Assembly (NCBI GenBank): GCA_025928935.1
Contig: JAICNB010000027.1
Location: forward strand, 1-38,091
Reading direction: 5' to 3'
DNA from: Acidimicrobiia bacterium
Lineage (GTDB): Bacteria > Actinomycetota > Acidimicrobiia > Spongiisociales > ZC4RG35
Length of the DNA: 38,091 nucleotides
Shown here one piece after another: positions 1-8,037 of this stretch; within the stretch, counting starts at the first letter, position 1, and every line of letters starts with the position of its first letter. The notes under the pieces were generated by a model. That model was not told the DNA's origin and did not search any database. It saw nothing but the letters and a program-made list of their open reading frames with translations. The position numbers and the translations under genes are program-made.

Positions 1-168
1 CCGGTCTATCTCAAGTTCACCGTGCGCAACAGCCCCAATCTGTATCCGAGCGGAGGCCACATCCGGGGGCTCGCCTTGGACACGGCCCGGGAGCGGGTGA
101 GACGTGCGGAGATTGGCCTCGGGATCCTCGGTCGGTACATGCCCGAAGCGACGGTTTCACCCAAGTGA
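1..168 (+). CDS. C-terminal fragment of an unrecognised protein
   Basis: An open frame enters from the left edge and stops with TGA at 166-168, giving 55 residues that begin PVYLKFTVRNSPN and end PEATVSPK. It has GC-rich third positions like its neighbours. The stop is followed 16 bases later by the start of the SDR gene, with the SDR ribosome-binding site between them, so the two are probably co-transcribed. The fragment is too short for me to assign a family. Its position suggests an enzyme of the same catabolic locus, but that is inference only. Confidence 0.6.
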   Translation, partial: PVYLKFTVRNSPNLYPSGGHIRGLALDTARERVRRAEIGLGILGRYMPEATVSPK

Positions 169-184
169 GCGAGTTGGAGGTGTC

Positions 185-958
185 ATGAAGCTGGGGTTGG
201 AAGGCAAGGTGGCGGTGGTCACCGGGGCGAGCAAGGGGATCGGAGCCGCCATCGCCAGGGAGCTGGCCGGGGAAGGATGCTCGCTGGCCCTCTGCGCCCG
301 GGGAGAGGAGGACCTGAGCGTCCTCGCCGGAGAGATCAGAAGCTCTTCCACCGTCGACGTCTTCTCGTCGCCAGCGGACGTGACCGACGCGGATCAGGTC
401 ATCCGGTTCCGTGACGAGGTCGTGACTCATTTCGAAAAGGTGGACATCCTGATCAACAACGCCGGCCGCTCCTATCCGGGCAATTTCGACACCCTTACGG
501 ATGAGGACTTCATGAACGACTACAACGTGAAGAGTCTCTCCCATATCAGGGTGAGCCGGGCGTTCCTCCCCGCATTGCGGGAGTGCGACTCGGGCCGGAT
601 CGTCAACATCAACTCGATCCACGGGCACCACGCCGACGCCCGATTCTTCACCTCCAGCGTCAATCGGGCTGCATCGATCGCGTTTGCCCGAACTCTCGCC
701 CTGGCGCTGGCTCCGGAGGGGATCTGCGTCAATTCGGTCAACATCGGCTACGTGCTCACCCCGCAATGGTCCAACGTGCACCAGCGGGTCCGGCCTGACA
801 TGGAGGCAGACGAGTTCTTCGCCGACATGGGCTCGCGCGAGGTTCCGATGGGGCGGATGGGGAGGCCCGAGGAGGTAGCAGGAATCGTGACCTTCCTTGC
901 CTCCGAAAGAGCCTCGTACATGACCGGAGCTTCGATCGACGTCGGCGGTGGGCAATAG
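185..958 (+). CDS. SDR-fold protein lacking the catalytic Tyr and Lys
   Basis: A 257-residue short-chain dehydrogenase/reductase fold. The NAD(P)-binding motif TGASKGIG lies at residues 13-20, NNAG at 91-94, the structural Asn in NVKS at 114, and PMGRMGRPEEVA near 221-232 is the usual C-terminal signature. Catalytic Ser is present (S144). The Tyr expected 13 residues later is Ser157 and the Lys four further on is Arg161 (SSVNRAAS where the family has YxxxK). The cofactor site looks intact, but classical SDR catalysis is doubtful; it may be a binding protein, an isomerase-like enzyme or a divergent reductase. I start at ATG 185 because GGAGG lies at 176-180; an upstream GTG would add 27 residues not seen in SDRs. 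It sits between the unknown fragment and the hydrolase, same strand. Confidence 0.9.
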   Translation: MKLGLEGKVAVVTGASKGIGAAIARELAGEGCSLALCARGEEDLSVLAGEIRSSSTVDVFSSPADVTDADQVIRFRDEVVTHFEKVDILINNAGRSYPGNFDTLTDEDFMNDYNVKSLSHIRVSRAFLPALRECDSGRIVNINSIHGHHADARFFTSSVNRAASIAFARTLALALAPEGICVNSVNIGYVLTPQWSNVHQRVRPDMEADEFFADMGSREVPMGRMGRPEEVAGIVTFLASERASYMTGASIDVGGGQ

Positions 959-998
959 GGACACATCAAGGATGCGGTGGCCAATAGGGACACATCAA
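946..998 (+). repeat. Imperfect tandem direct repeat, 29-bp period
   Basis: Bases 946-969 and 975-998 are identical over 24 positions except one (G952 versus C981). Both contain the core CAATAGGGACACATCAA. The first copy includes the TAG stop of the SDR gene. The second lies just before the ribosome-binding site of the hydrolase gene. It looks like a local duplication; a regulatory role is not shown. Confidence 0.85.
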
Positions 999-1014
999 AG
1001 AGAGGTGAGATCGA

Positions 1015-1815
1015 ATGATGAAGAGCGGCAGGACCAAATCGAAGGACGGCACAGAGATCGCCTTCTGGACCGGCGGTGACGGCCCGCCGCTGGTCCTGGT
1101 GCACGGGATCACTTCGACGCACCTCACATTCGACGAGCTGGTGCCTCATCTGACGCCACATCGGACCGTGACCGTCTACGACCGCCGGGGGAGGGGCTCG
1201 AGTGGCGACGCGCCGGGGCCCTATCAGTTCGAGGCCGAGTTCGACGACTTGCTCGCCGTCCTCGACGCGGTCGGGAGTACCTCGATCGACGTATTCGCCC
1301 ATTCCTTCGGGGCCTACATCGTCATTGGCGCGTCAGAGCGCGATCAATCGGGCAGGATTGGGAGAATGGTCTTCTACTCACCCGGATTCGGCGACACCTA
1401 CCCGGAAGAGACCCTGAGGGAGATCGACGATCTGGTCGCTGCCGGCGACAAGGACAAAGCTTTGCGAGTGCTCCTCATGGACATCATCGGGATGCCGGCC
1501 GAGGAAGTCGACTTCATGAGGCAGAGCCCGGCATGGGCCGCTCGCATCGAGTCAGTCCATACCGTTGCCAGGGAGTGCCGGGCCGATCAGGATTTCTCCC
1601 TCGACGAGAGTCGGCTCGGCTCGATCGAAGCCTCTGTTCTCGTTATCTCTGGAGGGACCAACCCGGCCAATAAACAGGCGGTTGCCTCCCGTCTCGCCTC
1701 GCTCATGCCCAACGCCAGGCTCCTGATGCTCCCAGGGGAAGGACACGTGGCCCACCACACCGCCCCTGGCAGGCTCACTGAGGCCGTCCTCGAGTTCACT
1801 GGCAACCCCGGCTGA
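1015..1815 (+). CDS. Alpha/beta-fold hydrolase
   Basis: A 266-residue alpha/beta hydrolase. The oxyanion-hole region is LVLVHGITS (HG at 30-31), the strand-turn DRRGRGSSG follows, and the nucleophile elbow is AHSFGA with Ser97. The catalytic His is in PGEGHVAHH near residue 244. The acid usually found after the strand VLVISGG is not obvious (GGTNPANK), so the third triad member may be replaced or sit elsewhere. Length is normal for the family. ATG codons occur at 1015 and 1018; a GAGAGGTGAG stretch at 1000-1009 serves either. It follows the SDR on the same strand after the direct repeat, so the two are probably one transcript. Substrate is unknown; ester, lactone or C-C hydrolysis are all possible. 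Confidence 0.88.
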   Translation: MMKSGRTKSKDGTEIAFWTGGDGPPLVLVHGITSTHLTFDELVPHLTPHRTVTVYDRRGRGSSGDAPGPYQFEAEFDDLLAVLDAVGSTSIDVFAHSFGAYIVIGASERDQSGRIGRMVFYSPGFGDTYPEETLREIDDLVAAGDKDKALRVLLMDIIGMPAEEVDFMRQSPAWAARIESVHTVARECRADQDFSLDESRLGSIEASVLVISGGTNPANKQAVASRLASLMPNARLLMLPGEGHVAHHTAPGRLTEAVLEFTGNPG

Positions 1816-1832
1816 GTCCGCACCGAGCTGCC

Positions 1833-3500
1833 TCAACGGACGGCGATGTCGTCGGCGTATTCCAGTGACATCTCGGGCCACCAGCGGTTGGCGTCGATGT
1901 CTGATGTGATCGCCCCGGCAGCGCAGTAACCGGCGGCTCCACTGAGACCACCGCCATTGGGGCTCGTGGAACTGGCGTGATAGAGACCCGATATGCCTGG
2001 TATCCGGTAATCGGCGAGATCCGGATGGGGCCGGTTGATCCGTGACTGCCCCTGTGTGTAAGGGCCCATGCGCACCGCACCGTTCCTCATCGCCGCGTTT
2101 CCCCGAGTCACATCGAGCGGTGATCTCATATGGACACCGAGGACATTTCTGTCGTCGAGATTGGTGGTGACGCCTTTCCATACGTCGAGCAGCAACCCTT
2201 CGTACTCGCCACGCCTGCGATCCCAGTTGGCCGGGTCACCGTCGACCATATAAGGGGCGAACGGCCACCAGAAGGCGACATGTCCGTCTTCGGCGTAGCT
2301 CGGGTCGTGAACGGTGTTGCACGATCCATTGCCCACGGGGAGCCGTGGGAATCTCTCGCCCGTGACGTCTTTCATCGACTCGATCAGTTGGTCTGAGTCA
2401 TCCGCCCCGAACGAGATGTTGTAGGCGCGGGCGACGTCGGGATCGAAGGCTTCGGCTAGGTAATGGGGTGGCTCGCGCAAGGCGAGATGGATCGTGGCCA
2501 GGCTCCCCCCGCTGGTCCAGTCCCAGCCCCGGGCCTTGGCTTGGACGGTCGGAGCGAAATGGTCGTAGCCGGTCATCTCCACCAGCTGGGTGAAGCTCAC
2601 CCCCGAGACCACGGCCCGAGATGCTCTGATCTCGTCCTTGTCACGAAGCTCGACCCCAATGGCCCGATCACCCTCCAGAAGGATCCTGGTCACGGGCCGA
2701 CCTGTGATCACGACGCCTCCGTTCTCCCGCACGACCGACGCGAGGGCGTCGGGCAGGCTTTGGGTGCCTCCTCGAGCCAGCCCGTTTCGTGTCAGATTGA
2801 GGAAGAAGGCGGGGAGCAACGCGCCGACGCCCGGCGTGTTCGTTGCCTGGACCACATGGATGAGCTTCTTCATCAGCACCCGCATCTGCTCGCTCTCGAA
2901 GTAGCGGTCCACCGCGGTGTACGGGGTCATCCCAGCCAGGGAGGAAAGCTCATCGGAAAGCGCGGAGTCGATCATCCCCTTGTCCAGTGCCTGTTGGGCA
3001 AGGTCGCCCGAGAGTGGTGGCGGGGTGAACTCGAGCGCGACAAGGAGCGGCAAAGCCCGGGCGAACCTCTCGCTCAGCCCTGCCCAGCTGTCGGCGTCCT
3101 TGGGGGAGAAGCGGCTTATCGACTCCCGACTCGCCGTCGGATCGCGGTGTATGACCAGGGCGCGGTCGTCGCTGAACACATATCCCTGCTGGACGTCGGG
3201 GATGATGTAGTCGAAGCCGTGGCGGTCGAGCTCGAGGTCCCGCATGATGGGGTAGTTCTCGAAGCCGTGGAAGTAGTTGCCACAGGTGTTGTGGCGGAAG
3301 CCGGGCATTATCAGCTCGCGGGTCGCGGTGCCGCCGCCGATACGCTCCTCACCTTCGACGACCACCACCGTGAGCCCGGCACGAGCCAGGTAGGCGGCGC
3401 AGGTCAGCCCGTTGTGGCCCGATCCGATCACCACGACATCGGGATCCCCGTGAAGGGCGTTCGCACCCGTGACACTCTCGGCGTAGGCCGTGTTATCCAA
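1833..3500 (-). CDS. FAD-dependent oxidoreductase, CrtI/PYROXD2-like
   Basis: A 555-residue flavoprotein of the phytoene desaturase/PYROXD2 group. The Rossmann motif VVVIGSGHNG near residues 24-33 and the acidic strand end VVVVEG bind FAD. GGGTATRELIMPGF matches the start of the family's substrate region, and the C-terminal STSPNGGGLSGAAGYCAA is its closing FAD signature. The length is usual. I keep TTG at 3500 as the start because no ATG or GTG lies between it and the FAD motif. It overlaps the end of the Gfo/Idh/MocA gene by 8 bases, so the two are translationally coupled and the dehydrogenase lies first in the operon. The family includes carotenoid desaturases and many uncharacterised oxidases; nothing here points to carotenoids. 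It converges with the hydrolase gene, stops 17 bp apart. Confidence 0.9.
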   Translation of the reverse strand: MDNTAYAESVTGANALHGDPDVVVIGSGHNGLTCAAYLARAGLTVVVVEGEERIGGGTATRELIMPGFRHNTCGNYFHGFENYPIMRDLELDRHGFDYIIPDVQQGYVFSDDRALVIHRDPTASRESISRFSPKDADSWAGLSERFARALPLLVALEFTPPPLSGDLAQQALDKGMIDSALSDELSSLAGMTPYTAVDRYFESEQMRVLMKKLIHVVQATNTPGVGALLPAFFLNLTRNGLARGGTQSLPDALASVVRENGGVVITGRPVTRILLEGDRAIGVELRDKDEIRASRAVVSGVSFTQLVEMTGYDHFAPTVQAKARGWDWTSGGSLATIHLALREPPHYLAEAFDPDVARAYNISFGADDSDQLIESMKDVTGERFPRLPVGNGSCNTVHDPSYAEDGHVAFWWPFAPYMVDGDPANWDRRRGEYEGLLLDVWKGVTTNLDDRNVLGVHMRSPLDVTRGNAAMRNGAVRMGPYTQGQSRINRPHPDLADYRIPGISGLYHASSTSPNGGGLSGAAGYCAAGAITSDIDANRWWPEMSLEYADDIAVR

Positions 3501-4482
3501 TGACGTCGACGGGTCGCCTGGTAGATGCGCTCTTCACGATGGCCTCGAGCACATCGACCACCGGGATGGCCGCCTCGGCCCCGGTCTCGGGTTCGCGGCC
3601 GGTCCTGACGCAGTCGGCGAACTCACCCATCTCGTCGGCAACGGTATCGATGGTCGTCACTGGGATCTCGGTGCGTGAGGGCTCACCCCGCTTCTGAACG
3701 AAGAGCCGGGTGCCGTCCTCTTCGGACCAAGCCGCCGCGTCCGAGCCGTAGAGGGTGACGGTGTTCACTCCGGCGGTGGCGAGCAGGGTCACCAGGTAGG
3801 CCAGCGGACCGGACTCCAGCTCGAAGATCATGGCTGTCACGTCGTCTACGTCGAGAGTGGCGAAAACCCTTTTGCTGATGGCGGACACGGATCGGATCGG
3901 GCCCCCCAGGTACCTGATGGTGTCGACGTGATGGACGCCAAGAGGCGTCATGCCACCAGCCGGGATCTGTTCGGGGTTCTTGCGCCAATCGGGAAGATCC
4001 GGTTTGAAAGCGACGGGGACGGAGATGTTGGCTTCGATGTGTTGGAGCTTGCCCAGCTCGCCACCGTGGAGCATCTCGTGGAGTCGGCGATTGGCTGTCT
4101 GGCGTCTCTTGTTATGGCCGACCTGGAGAACCACGTCCGCCTCTTCGGCGGCACGGGCGCTCGCCCTCGCCTCCTCACCGGTTAGGGCCAGGGGCTTTTC
4201 CACGAAGATGTGCTTGCCTGCCTGCGCGGCGCGGGCAATCAGCTCGTGACGGACCGAGTGGGGGGTGGCGATCAGAACACCCTCGATGGCCGGATCCGAC
4301 CAGATCTGATCGGGCTCGGCTACGGCGGCGCAACCGTGTTTCAAGGCGAAAGCATCCCTCGTCTCCGGGTTGCGGGCGTAACAGCTGAGCACCTGTCCCT
4401 TCCCGGTAGAGGCGACGCCGTCGGCTAGGACGTTCCCCCACCAGCCGAGTCCGATCGAGGCCAGTCCCACCGGCTGCGTCAT
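3493..4482 (-). CDS. Gfo/Idh/MocA family NAD(P)-dependent dehydrogenase
   Basis: A 329-residue dehydrogenase of the glucose-fructose oxidoreductase/inositol dehydrogenase family. The N-terminal dinucleotide motif is IGLGWWG, the family signature EKPLAL follows in GKHIFVEKPLAL, and HHVDTIRYLGG matches the catalytic GxHxxD region (Gly is followed by Val-His-His-Val-Asp). Such enzymes oxidise or epimerise sugars, inositols or related polyols. ATG 4482 is preferred over GTG 4485 because the GAAAGGA ribosome-binding site then has normal spacing. It is first in an operon with the FAD oxidoreductase and divergent from the GntR gene, which probably controls it through the palindrome at 4529-4539. The sugar importer further along suggests a carbohydrate-like substrate (inference). 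Confidence 0.92.
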   Translation of the reverse strand: MTQPVGLASIGLGWWGNVLADGVASTGKGQVLSCYARNPETRDAFALKHGCAAVAEPDQIWSDPAIEGVLIATPHSVRHELIARAAQAGKHIFVEKPLALTGEEARASARAAEEADVVLQVGHNKRRQTANRRLHEMLHGGELGKLQHIEANISVPVAFKPDLPDWRKNPEQIPAGGMTPLGVHHVDTIRYLGGPIRSVSAISKRVFATLDVDDVTAMIFELESGPLAYLVTLLATAGVNTVTLYGSDAAAWSEEDGTRLFVQKRGEPSRTEIPVTTIDTVADEMGEFADCVRTGREPETGAEAAIPVVDVLEAIVKSASTRRPVDVIG

Positions 4483-4510
4483 CACCAGTCCTTTCAGCTA
4501 CTCACCTGAA

Positions 4511-4539
4511 ATCGTATAGAAAATATAGTCGACTGTCGA
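4511..4539 (-). promoter_or_regulatory. Probable promoter of the Gfo/Idh/MocA operon
   Basis: On the minus strand TCGACA (4534-4539) and TACGAT (4511-4516) are separated by exactly 17 bases. The region is markedly AT-rich for this genome. TACGAT matches the -10 hexamers seen before several leaderless genes in the window. The transcript would have a short leader with the GAAAGGA ribosome-binding site. Confidence 0.55.
4529..4539. promoter_or_regulatory. Candidate GntR operator overlapping the -35 box
   Basis: The palindrome TCGAC-T-GTCGA has perfect 5-bp arms and covers the whole -35 element of the divergent operon. A regulator of the GntR/FCD family is encoded immediately beside it. Location and symmetry fit autoregulation and repression of the dehydrogenase operon. 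This is inference from one site. Confidence 0.4.
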
Positions 4540-4609
4540 ACGAGCATTAACCTGGACGATCTCGAACTTCTAGTGGCATACCAAGCCTGAACAACGAGTG
4601 GTCTCCAAC

Positions 4610-5308
4610 ATGGAACTCACGCCGTGGGCCAATCCCGAGGACGGATCCGAGGTGCTGAGTCGACGAACGGCCCAGGCGATGGTCGTCGGTCGTCTTCGCA
4701 TCGAGATCCTGTCCGGGGCACTCCCCCCCGGGAGCAGGCTGCTCCAGGCGAAGCTGGCGGAGCGGATGCGAACTTCGACCACGCCGGTGCGCGCCGCGAT
4801 GGCCGAGCTCGCTGCCGAGGGTCTGGCCGACGTCGACCCGCACCGGGGAGTGATAGTCCACGAGCCCACCGAGCCCGAGCTCCTCGAGATCTACGAGATG
4901 CGCTCGCTGCTCGACCCGATTCTCATCGAGAAGACGGTGGCCAACATCACCGAGCCCGAGGTCGAGCGGGCGGACGGGTTGTGCGACAGGTTGGACGGCC
5001 TGACCGAGCCCGGGTCTTGGGTCGTGCTCAACAGCCAATTCCACGCCCACCTGGACGACGCCGCGCGCAGCCCGTTGCTGGCGAGCACAGTTCGCAATCT
5101 CCGCAATCGCTCCAGTATTTACATTGCCGCCTCGTTGCGAGAGTCCCCGGACCGGATGGTCGCCGCCAACGCCGAGCATCGTGCCATGGTCGAGGCTTGC
5201 AGGGCAGCAGATGTGGCCGCCGCTCTCGAGCCGACGCTCCATCACATCGAGGCAACGGTCGAGCTGGTCACTCTCTATCTGCGACGTCTCGAGTCGAGCA
5301 CCGCCTGA
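4610..5308 (+). CDS. GntR family transcriptional regulator, FCD (FadR-like) type
   Basis: A 232-residue regulator. The N-terminal winged helix-turn-helix covers about residues 18-85, with the GntR hallmarks LRIEILSGALPPGSRL and LAERMRTSTTPVRAAMAEL, then LVDVDPHRGVIV-like wing residues (here LADVDPHRGVIV). The C-terminal FCD domain has the expected EIYEMRSLLDP helix and metal-type residues in FHAHLDDAA and AEHRAMVEA. FCD regulators respond to small organic acids or sugar acids. ATG 4610 follows a weak GAGTGG site; GTG 4598 is an alternative. The gene is divergent from the dehydrogenase operon across an AT-rich region with a palindrome. It probably senses the substrate or an intermediate of this locus. 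Confidence 0.9.
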   Translation: MELTPWANPEDGSEVLSRRTAQAMVVGRLRIEILSGALPPGSRLLQAKLAERMRTSTTPVRAAMAELAAEGLADVDPHRGVIVHEPTEPELLEIYEMRSLLDPILIEKTVANITEPEVERADGLCDRLDGLTEPGSWVVLNSQFHAHLDDAARSPLLASTVRNLRNRSSIYIAASLRESPDRMVAANAEHRAMVEACRAADVAAALEPTLHHIEATVELVTLYLRRLESSTA

Positions 5309-5383
5309 GGTCCGGTCCCACGACATCGCCGATCCGCCTAGCCGCAACGTCTGTCCGCCACAGTGGCAGACTGCTGACCCCTC

Positions 5384-5977
5384 ATGCTCATCCGCCCCGT
5401 CGAGCCGGCAGACCTGGAGGCCCTATACGAGGTCGGTCTGCGCACCGGCGACGCGGGTGAGGACGCCACAGGGCTGTTCGACGACCCCCGACTCCTCGGG
5501 GAGGTGTACGTCGGGCCCTATGTGATGCTGGAGGCGGGAATCGGTTACACGGTGCTCCACGAAGACCGGGCGCCGGCCGGGTACATACTGGCTGCGGTCG
5601 ACACCCGCCGCTTCGAGGCCGAGGCGGAAGAAGACTGGTGGCCGTCGCTTCGGGAGCGTTACCCGCATCCCGTCGACGACCCAACCACGGCCGACGAGGA
5701 GATGATCGCCCTCATCCACCATCCCGAGCTCGCCGCAGACGGGGTGGTGGCCGAATATCCGGCGCACCTCCACATCGACTTGCTTCCTCACATCCAGGGC
5801 AAGGGTGTGGGCCGGGCGCTGATCGATCGGCTTTTCGACGAGCTCAGGACGAGGGGAGTGCCCGGGGTCCATCTCGGGGCCGACCCCCGCAACGAGCGGG
5901 CGATCGCTTTCTACGAGCATTTGGGATTCGCCCATCTCGGCGATGACGACGATGTGGTGATGGGCATTCGGCTCTGA
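5384..5977 (+). CDS. GNAT N-acetyltransferase, OGA-associated type
   Basis: A 197-residue GNAT-fold acetyltransferase. The start IRPVEPADLEALYEV is the first GNAT strand and helix. The acetyl-CoA loop is IQGKGVGRALI near residues 142-152, and NERAIAFYEHLGF is the closing signature. A long middle insert (about residues 65-120, with ERYPHP and HHPELAADGV) matches the bacterial relatives of the acetyltransferase-like domain of human O-GlcNAcase, as I recall that family. The acceptor is unknown. It lies between the GntR regulator and the sugar ABC transporter on the same strand, 75 bases after the regulator, so it may belong to the same carbohydrate locus. Confidence 0.85.
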   Translation: MLIRPVEPADLEALYEVGLRTGDAGEDATGLFDDPRLLGEVYVGPYVMLEAGIGYTVLHEDRAPAGYILAAVDTRRFEAEAEEDWWPSLRERYPHPVDDPTTADEEMIALIHHPELAADGVVAEYPAHLHIDLLPHIQGKGVGRALIDRLFDELRTRGVPGVHLGADPRNERAIAFYEHLGFAHLGDDDDVVMGIRL

Positions 5978-6047
5978 GCCTCCTTCCGGTTTGACTGGCG
6001 AGGGGTCGAACCGCGACAGATCGGCGCAGAATGGTTCTGGCCCACGG

Positions 6048-6075
6048 CTGCAACCGTTTGTGATATATATTGCAG
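6048..6075 (+). promoter_or_regulatory. AT-rich promoter/operator candidate of the ABC importer
   Basis: CTGCAA (6048-6053) and TTGCAG (6070-6075) form an inverted repeat flanking a very AT-rich core with TGATATATATT, which contains an extended -10-like TATATT at 6066-6071. It is the only such tract in the 128-base gap before the first permease. No good -35 box is visible. Promoter plus regulator site is the likeliest reading. Confidence 0.4.
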
Positions 6076-6105
6076 GATCGACGCCAAGTCACCTCGAGCA
6101 GGTAA

Positions 6106-7095
6106 GTGAGCGGGATCGACACATCACCGCCCCGGGAAGTGGCAGGTCCGTCCGAGCCCCAGCCCGAGCTCCCCCGAACACGACGTCTGAGGACGTTGGC
6201 CCGGGCAGACAAGTCGAGCCTGGTGGGTCATGCCGGGGCCACCCCCTATGTCCTCTCCGGACCGTCCATCCTCATGGTCACAGCGCTCCTCGTCTTCCCG
6301 GTGGTCTACGCCGTGTGGGTGAGCCTGTTCGATGCAGAGTTCATCGGGGGGCCTCAGGAGTTCGTGGGCCTCGGTCAGTACACAGCGCTCCTCGGGGACC
6401 CCGACTTCATGGGGTCGGTGGGCCGGACTCTCATCTTCGTCACCGGTGTGCTGGTCATCGGTGTCCCCCTCGGCCTGGTCTTCGCATTCGCCCTGAGCCG
6501 GGCGACGGGAAAGCTCCGGTTCCTACGCGGGATCACCATCGTGCCCTATCTCATCTCGGGCATCGCCACCGCGGTCATCTTCCGCCTCATATTGAACCGG
6601 GACTTCGGCGAGGTGAACCGGGTGCTGGGCTTTCTCGGGATCGAGGACGTCGCCTGGTTCTCCGACCCCACCCTCGCCATGTTGGCCTCGATGCTGGCGC
6701 AGGTCTGGTCCGACCTCCCCCTGGTGATCCTGCTGCTCCTCGGCGGCCTGATGACTGTGGACGCGGAGCTCCTCGACGCCGCCGACGTGGACGGGGCGAC
6801 CGGGTGGAAGAGGGCACTGATGGTGTCGATCCCTCTGATCATTCCCCAACTGGTGCTGGCAACCATCCTGCTCAGCTATCAGGCGCTCACTTCGCTGGGG
6901 GTGATTCTGGCCCTCACCGGCGGCGGCCCGGTAGATGCCACCCGGACCCTGCCCGTGGCTCTCTACGAGGCAGCCTTCGTCGACCTCGAGACCAACAAGG
7001 CCATGGCCATCGTCATCGTGATACTCCTCTTCAACGCGCTGCTGACCCTCGGCTATTGGCTGATCTCCCGACGGTTCGACCTGGAGGAGGCATGA
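6106..7095 (+). CDS. ABC sugar transporter permease, MalF/UgpA type
   Basis: A 329-residue inner-membrane permease of the binding-protein-dependent CUT1 type. It has six predicted membrane segments, beginning at SILMVTALLVFPVVYAVWV, and the EAA loop LLDAADVDGATGWKRAL, which docks the ATPase. A polar 40-residue N-terminus (PPREVAGPSEPQPELP) precedes the first segment. The start is GTG 6106, with a GCAGGTAA site just upstream. The stop overlaps the start of the second permease (ATGA), so the two are translationally coupled. Family knowledge says such pairs import oligosaccharides, glycerol phosphates or other polyols. No ATPase gene is in the window, so it presumably uses a shared MsmK/UgpC-type ATPase encoded elsewhere. 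Confidence 0.92.
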   Translation: MSGIDTSPPREVAGPSEPQPELPRTRRLRTLARADKSSLVGHAGATPYVLSGPSILMVTALLVFPVVYAVWVSLFDAEFIGGPQEFVGLGQYTALLGDPDFMGSVGRTLIFVTGVLVIGVPLGLVFAFALSRATGKLRFLRGITIVPYLISGIATAVIFRLILNRDFGEVNRVLGFLGIEDVAWFSDPTLAMLASMLAQVWSDLPLVILLLLGGLMTVDAELLDAADVDGATGWKRALMVSIPLIIPQLVLATILLSYQALTSLGVILALTGGGPVDATRTLPVALYEAAFVDLETNKAMAIVIVILLFNALLTLGYWLISRRFDLEEA

Positions 7096-7970
7096 CCGCC
7101 ACCACTGTCGCCGATCGACGTCCCGTTTCCTCTCCCGAGGCCCGGGTCAAGCGCTGGCTCCGCCGAATATTCATCGGGATACCCCTGGCGGCACTGGCCA
7201 TTTGGACCATCTACCCGATGCTGATGACGCTCTCGATCTCGTTCAAGACGAAGGCGGACGTATCCGCAGATCCCGGCCTCATCCCCGCCAACCCGACCCT
7301 CGACGGCTATCGCTCCGTCCTCGAACGTGACGGGTTCCAAAGCGCCTTCGTCAACAGCATGTTGGTGGGTCTGGGCACCGCCCTGCTCACCGTGGTCCTC
7401 GCCGTCCCTGCCGCGTATGCGTTTGCCCGGTTCCGTTTCCGGGGCCGCCACCTCCTGCTCCTCTTCACGCTGTTACCCCGTCTCATCCCCGCACTCGGCC
7501 TCATGGTCCCTCTCTACCGGATAGCGGTGACCCTGGGTGCGATCGATCATCTCCTCACCCTGATCGTGGCGTTCACCGGCACGGTCCTGCCGCTGGCGGT
7601 GTGGCTCTTCGTCGGCTTCTTCCAGCAGGTGCCACGGGAGCTCGAGGAGGCGGCGAACGTGGACGGGGCGAGCCTCTACAGCCGTATCCGCTACATAGTC
7701 CTGCCACTGGCCTTTCCCGCCATCATCACGATCGGAGTGCTCGCCTTCAGGGAGGCGTGGAACGAGTTCAACCTGGTGTTGGGGCTCACCTCCAGCCCGG
7801 GGAGCCGCACCCTTCCCTACGAGCTGTTCCTGATGACCCAGACCACCGGTTTCCAGGACAACCCGGGTCAGGCGGCCTTCGCCATCATGACCATCATCCC
7901 GTTCATCTTCGTGTACCTCCGTCTCGAGAGGTACGTGGTCAGTGGTCTCACCAGCGGAGCCTTGAAATGA
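7092..7970 (+). CDS. ABC sugar transporter permease, MalG/UgpE type
   Basis: A 292-residue partner permease. It has six hydrophobic segments, starting with IFIGIPLAALAIWTIYPML, and the EAA loop ELEEAANVDGASLYSRI. The MalG-type ending in SGALK is typical. The start ATG 7092 lies inside the ATGA overlap with the first permease and has GGAGGAGG just before it. A longer open frame continues upstream but reads antisense-like, low-complexity Pro/Arg sequence, so I reject that start. It forms the membrane channel with the first permease and is followed 67 bases later by the binding-protein gene. Confidence 0.93.
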   Translation: MTATTVADRRPVSSPEARVKRWLRRIFIGIPLAALAIWTIYPMLMTLSISFKTKADVSADPGLIPANPTLDGYRSVLERDGFQSAFVNSMLVGLGTALLTVVLAVPAAYAFARFRFRGRHLLLLFTLLPRLIPALGLMVPLYRIAVTLGAIDHLLTLIVAFTGTVLPLAVWLFVGFFQQVPRELEEAANVDGASLYSRIRYIVLPLAFPAIITIGVLAFREAWNEFNLVLGLTSSPGSRTLPYELFLMTQTTGFQDNPGQAAFAIMTIIPFIFVYLRLERYVVSGLTSGALK

Positions 7971-8037
7971 GCACATGAGCCGGACGCGGCAGGAGGCCGC
8001 ATTGGGAACGGACCGCAACAACAAACGAGGAGGAGAA

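Noticed and set aside
1833-3500. Carotenoid biosynthesis locus
   Set aside because: The flavoprotein resembles phytoene desaturase, but no phytoene synthase, cyclase or isoprenoid gene is near and its operon partner is a sugar-type dehydrogenase.
2463-3503. 346-codon open frame opposite the FAD oxidoreductase
   Set aside because: It is complementary to conserved flavoprotein motifs and shows no recognisable domain.
5991-7091. Long N-terminal extension of the second permease
   Set aside because: The open frame continues upstream but lies out of frame over the first permease and encodes Pro/Arg-rich sequence. ATG 7092 with GGAGGAGG and the ATGA overlap is the true start.
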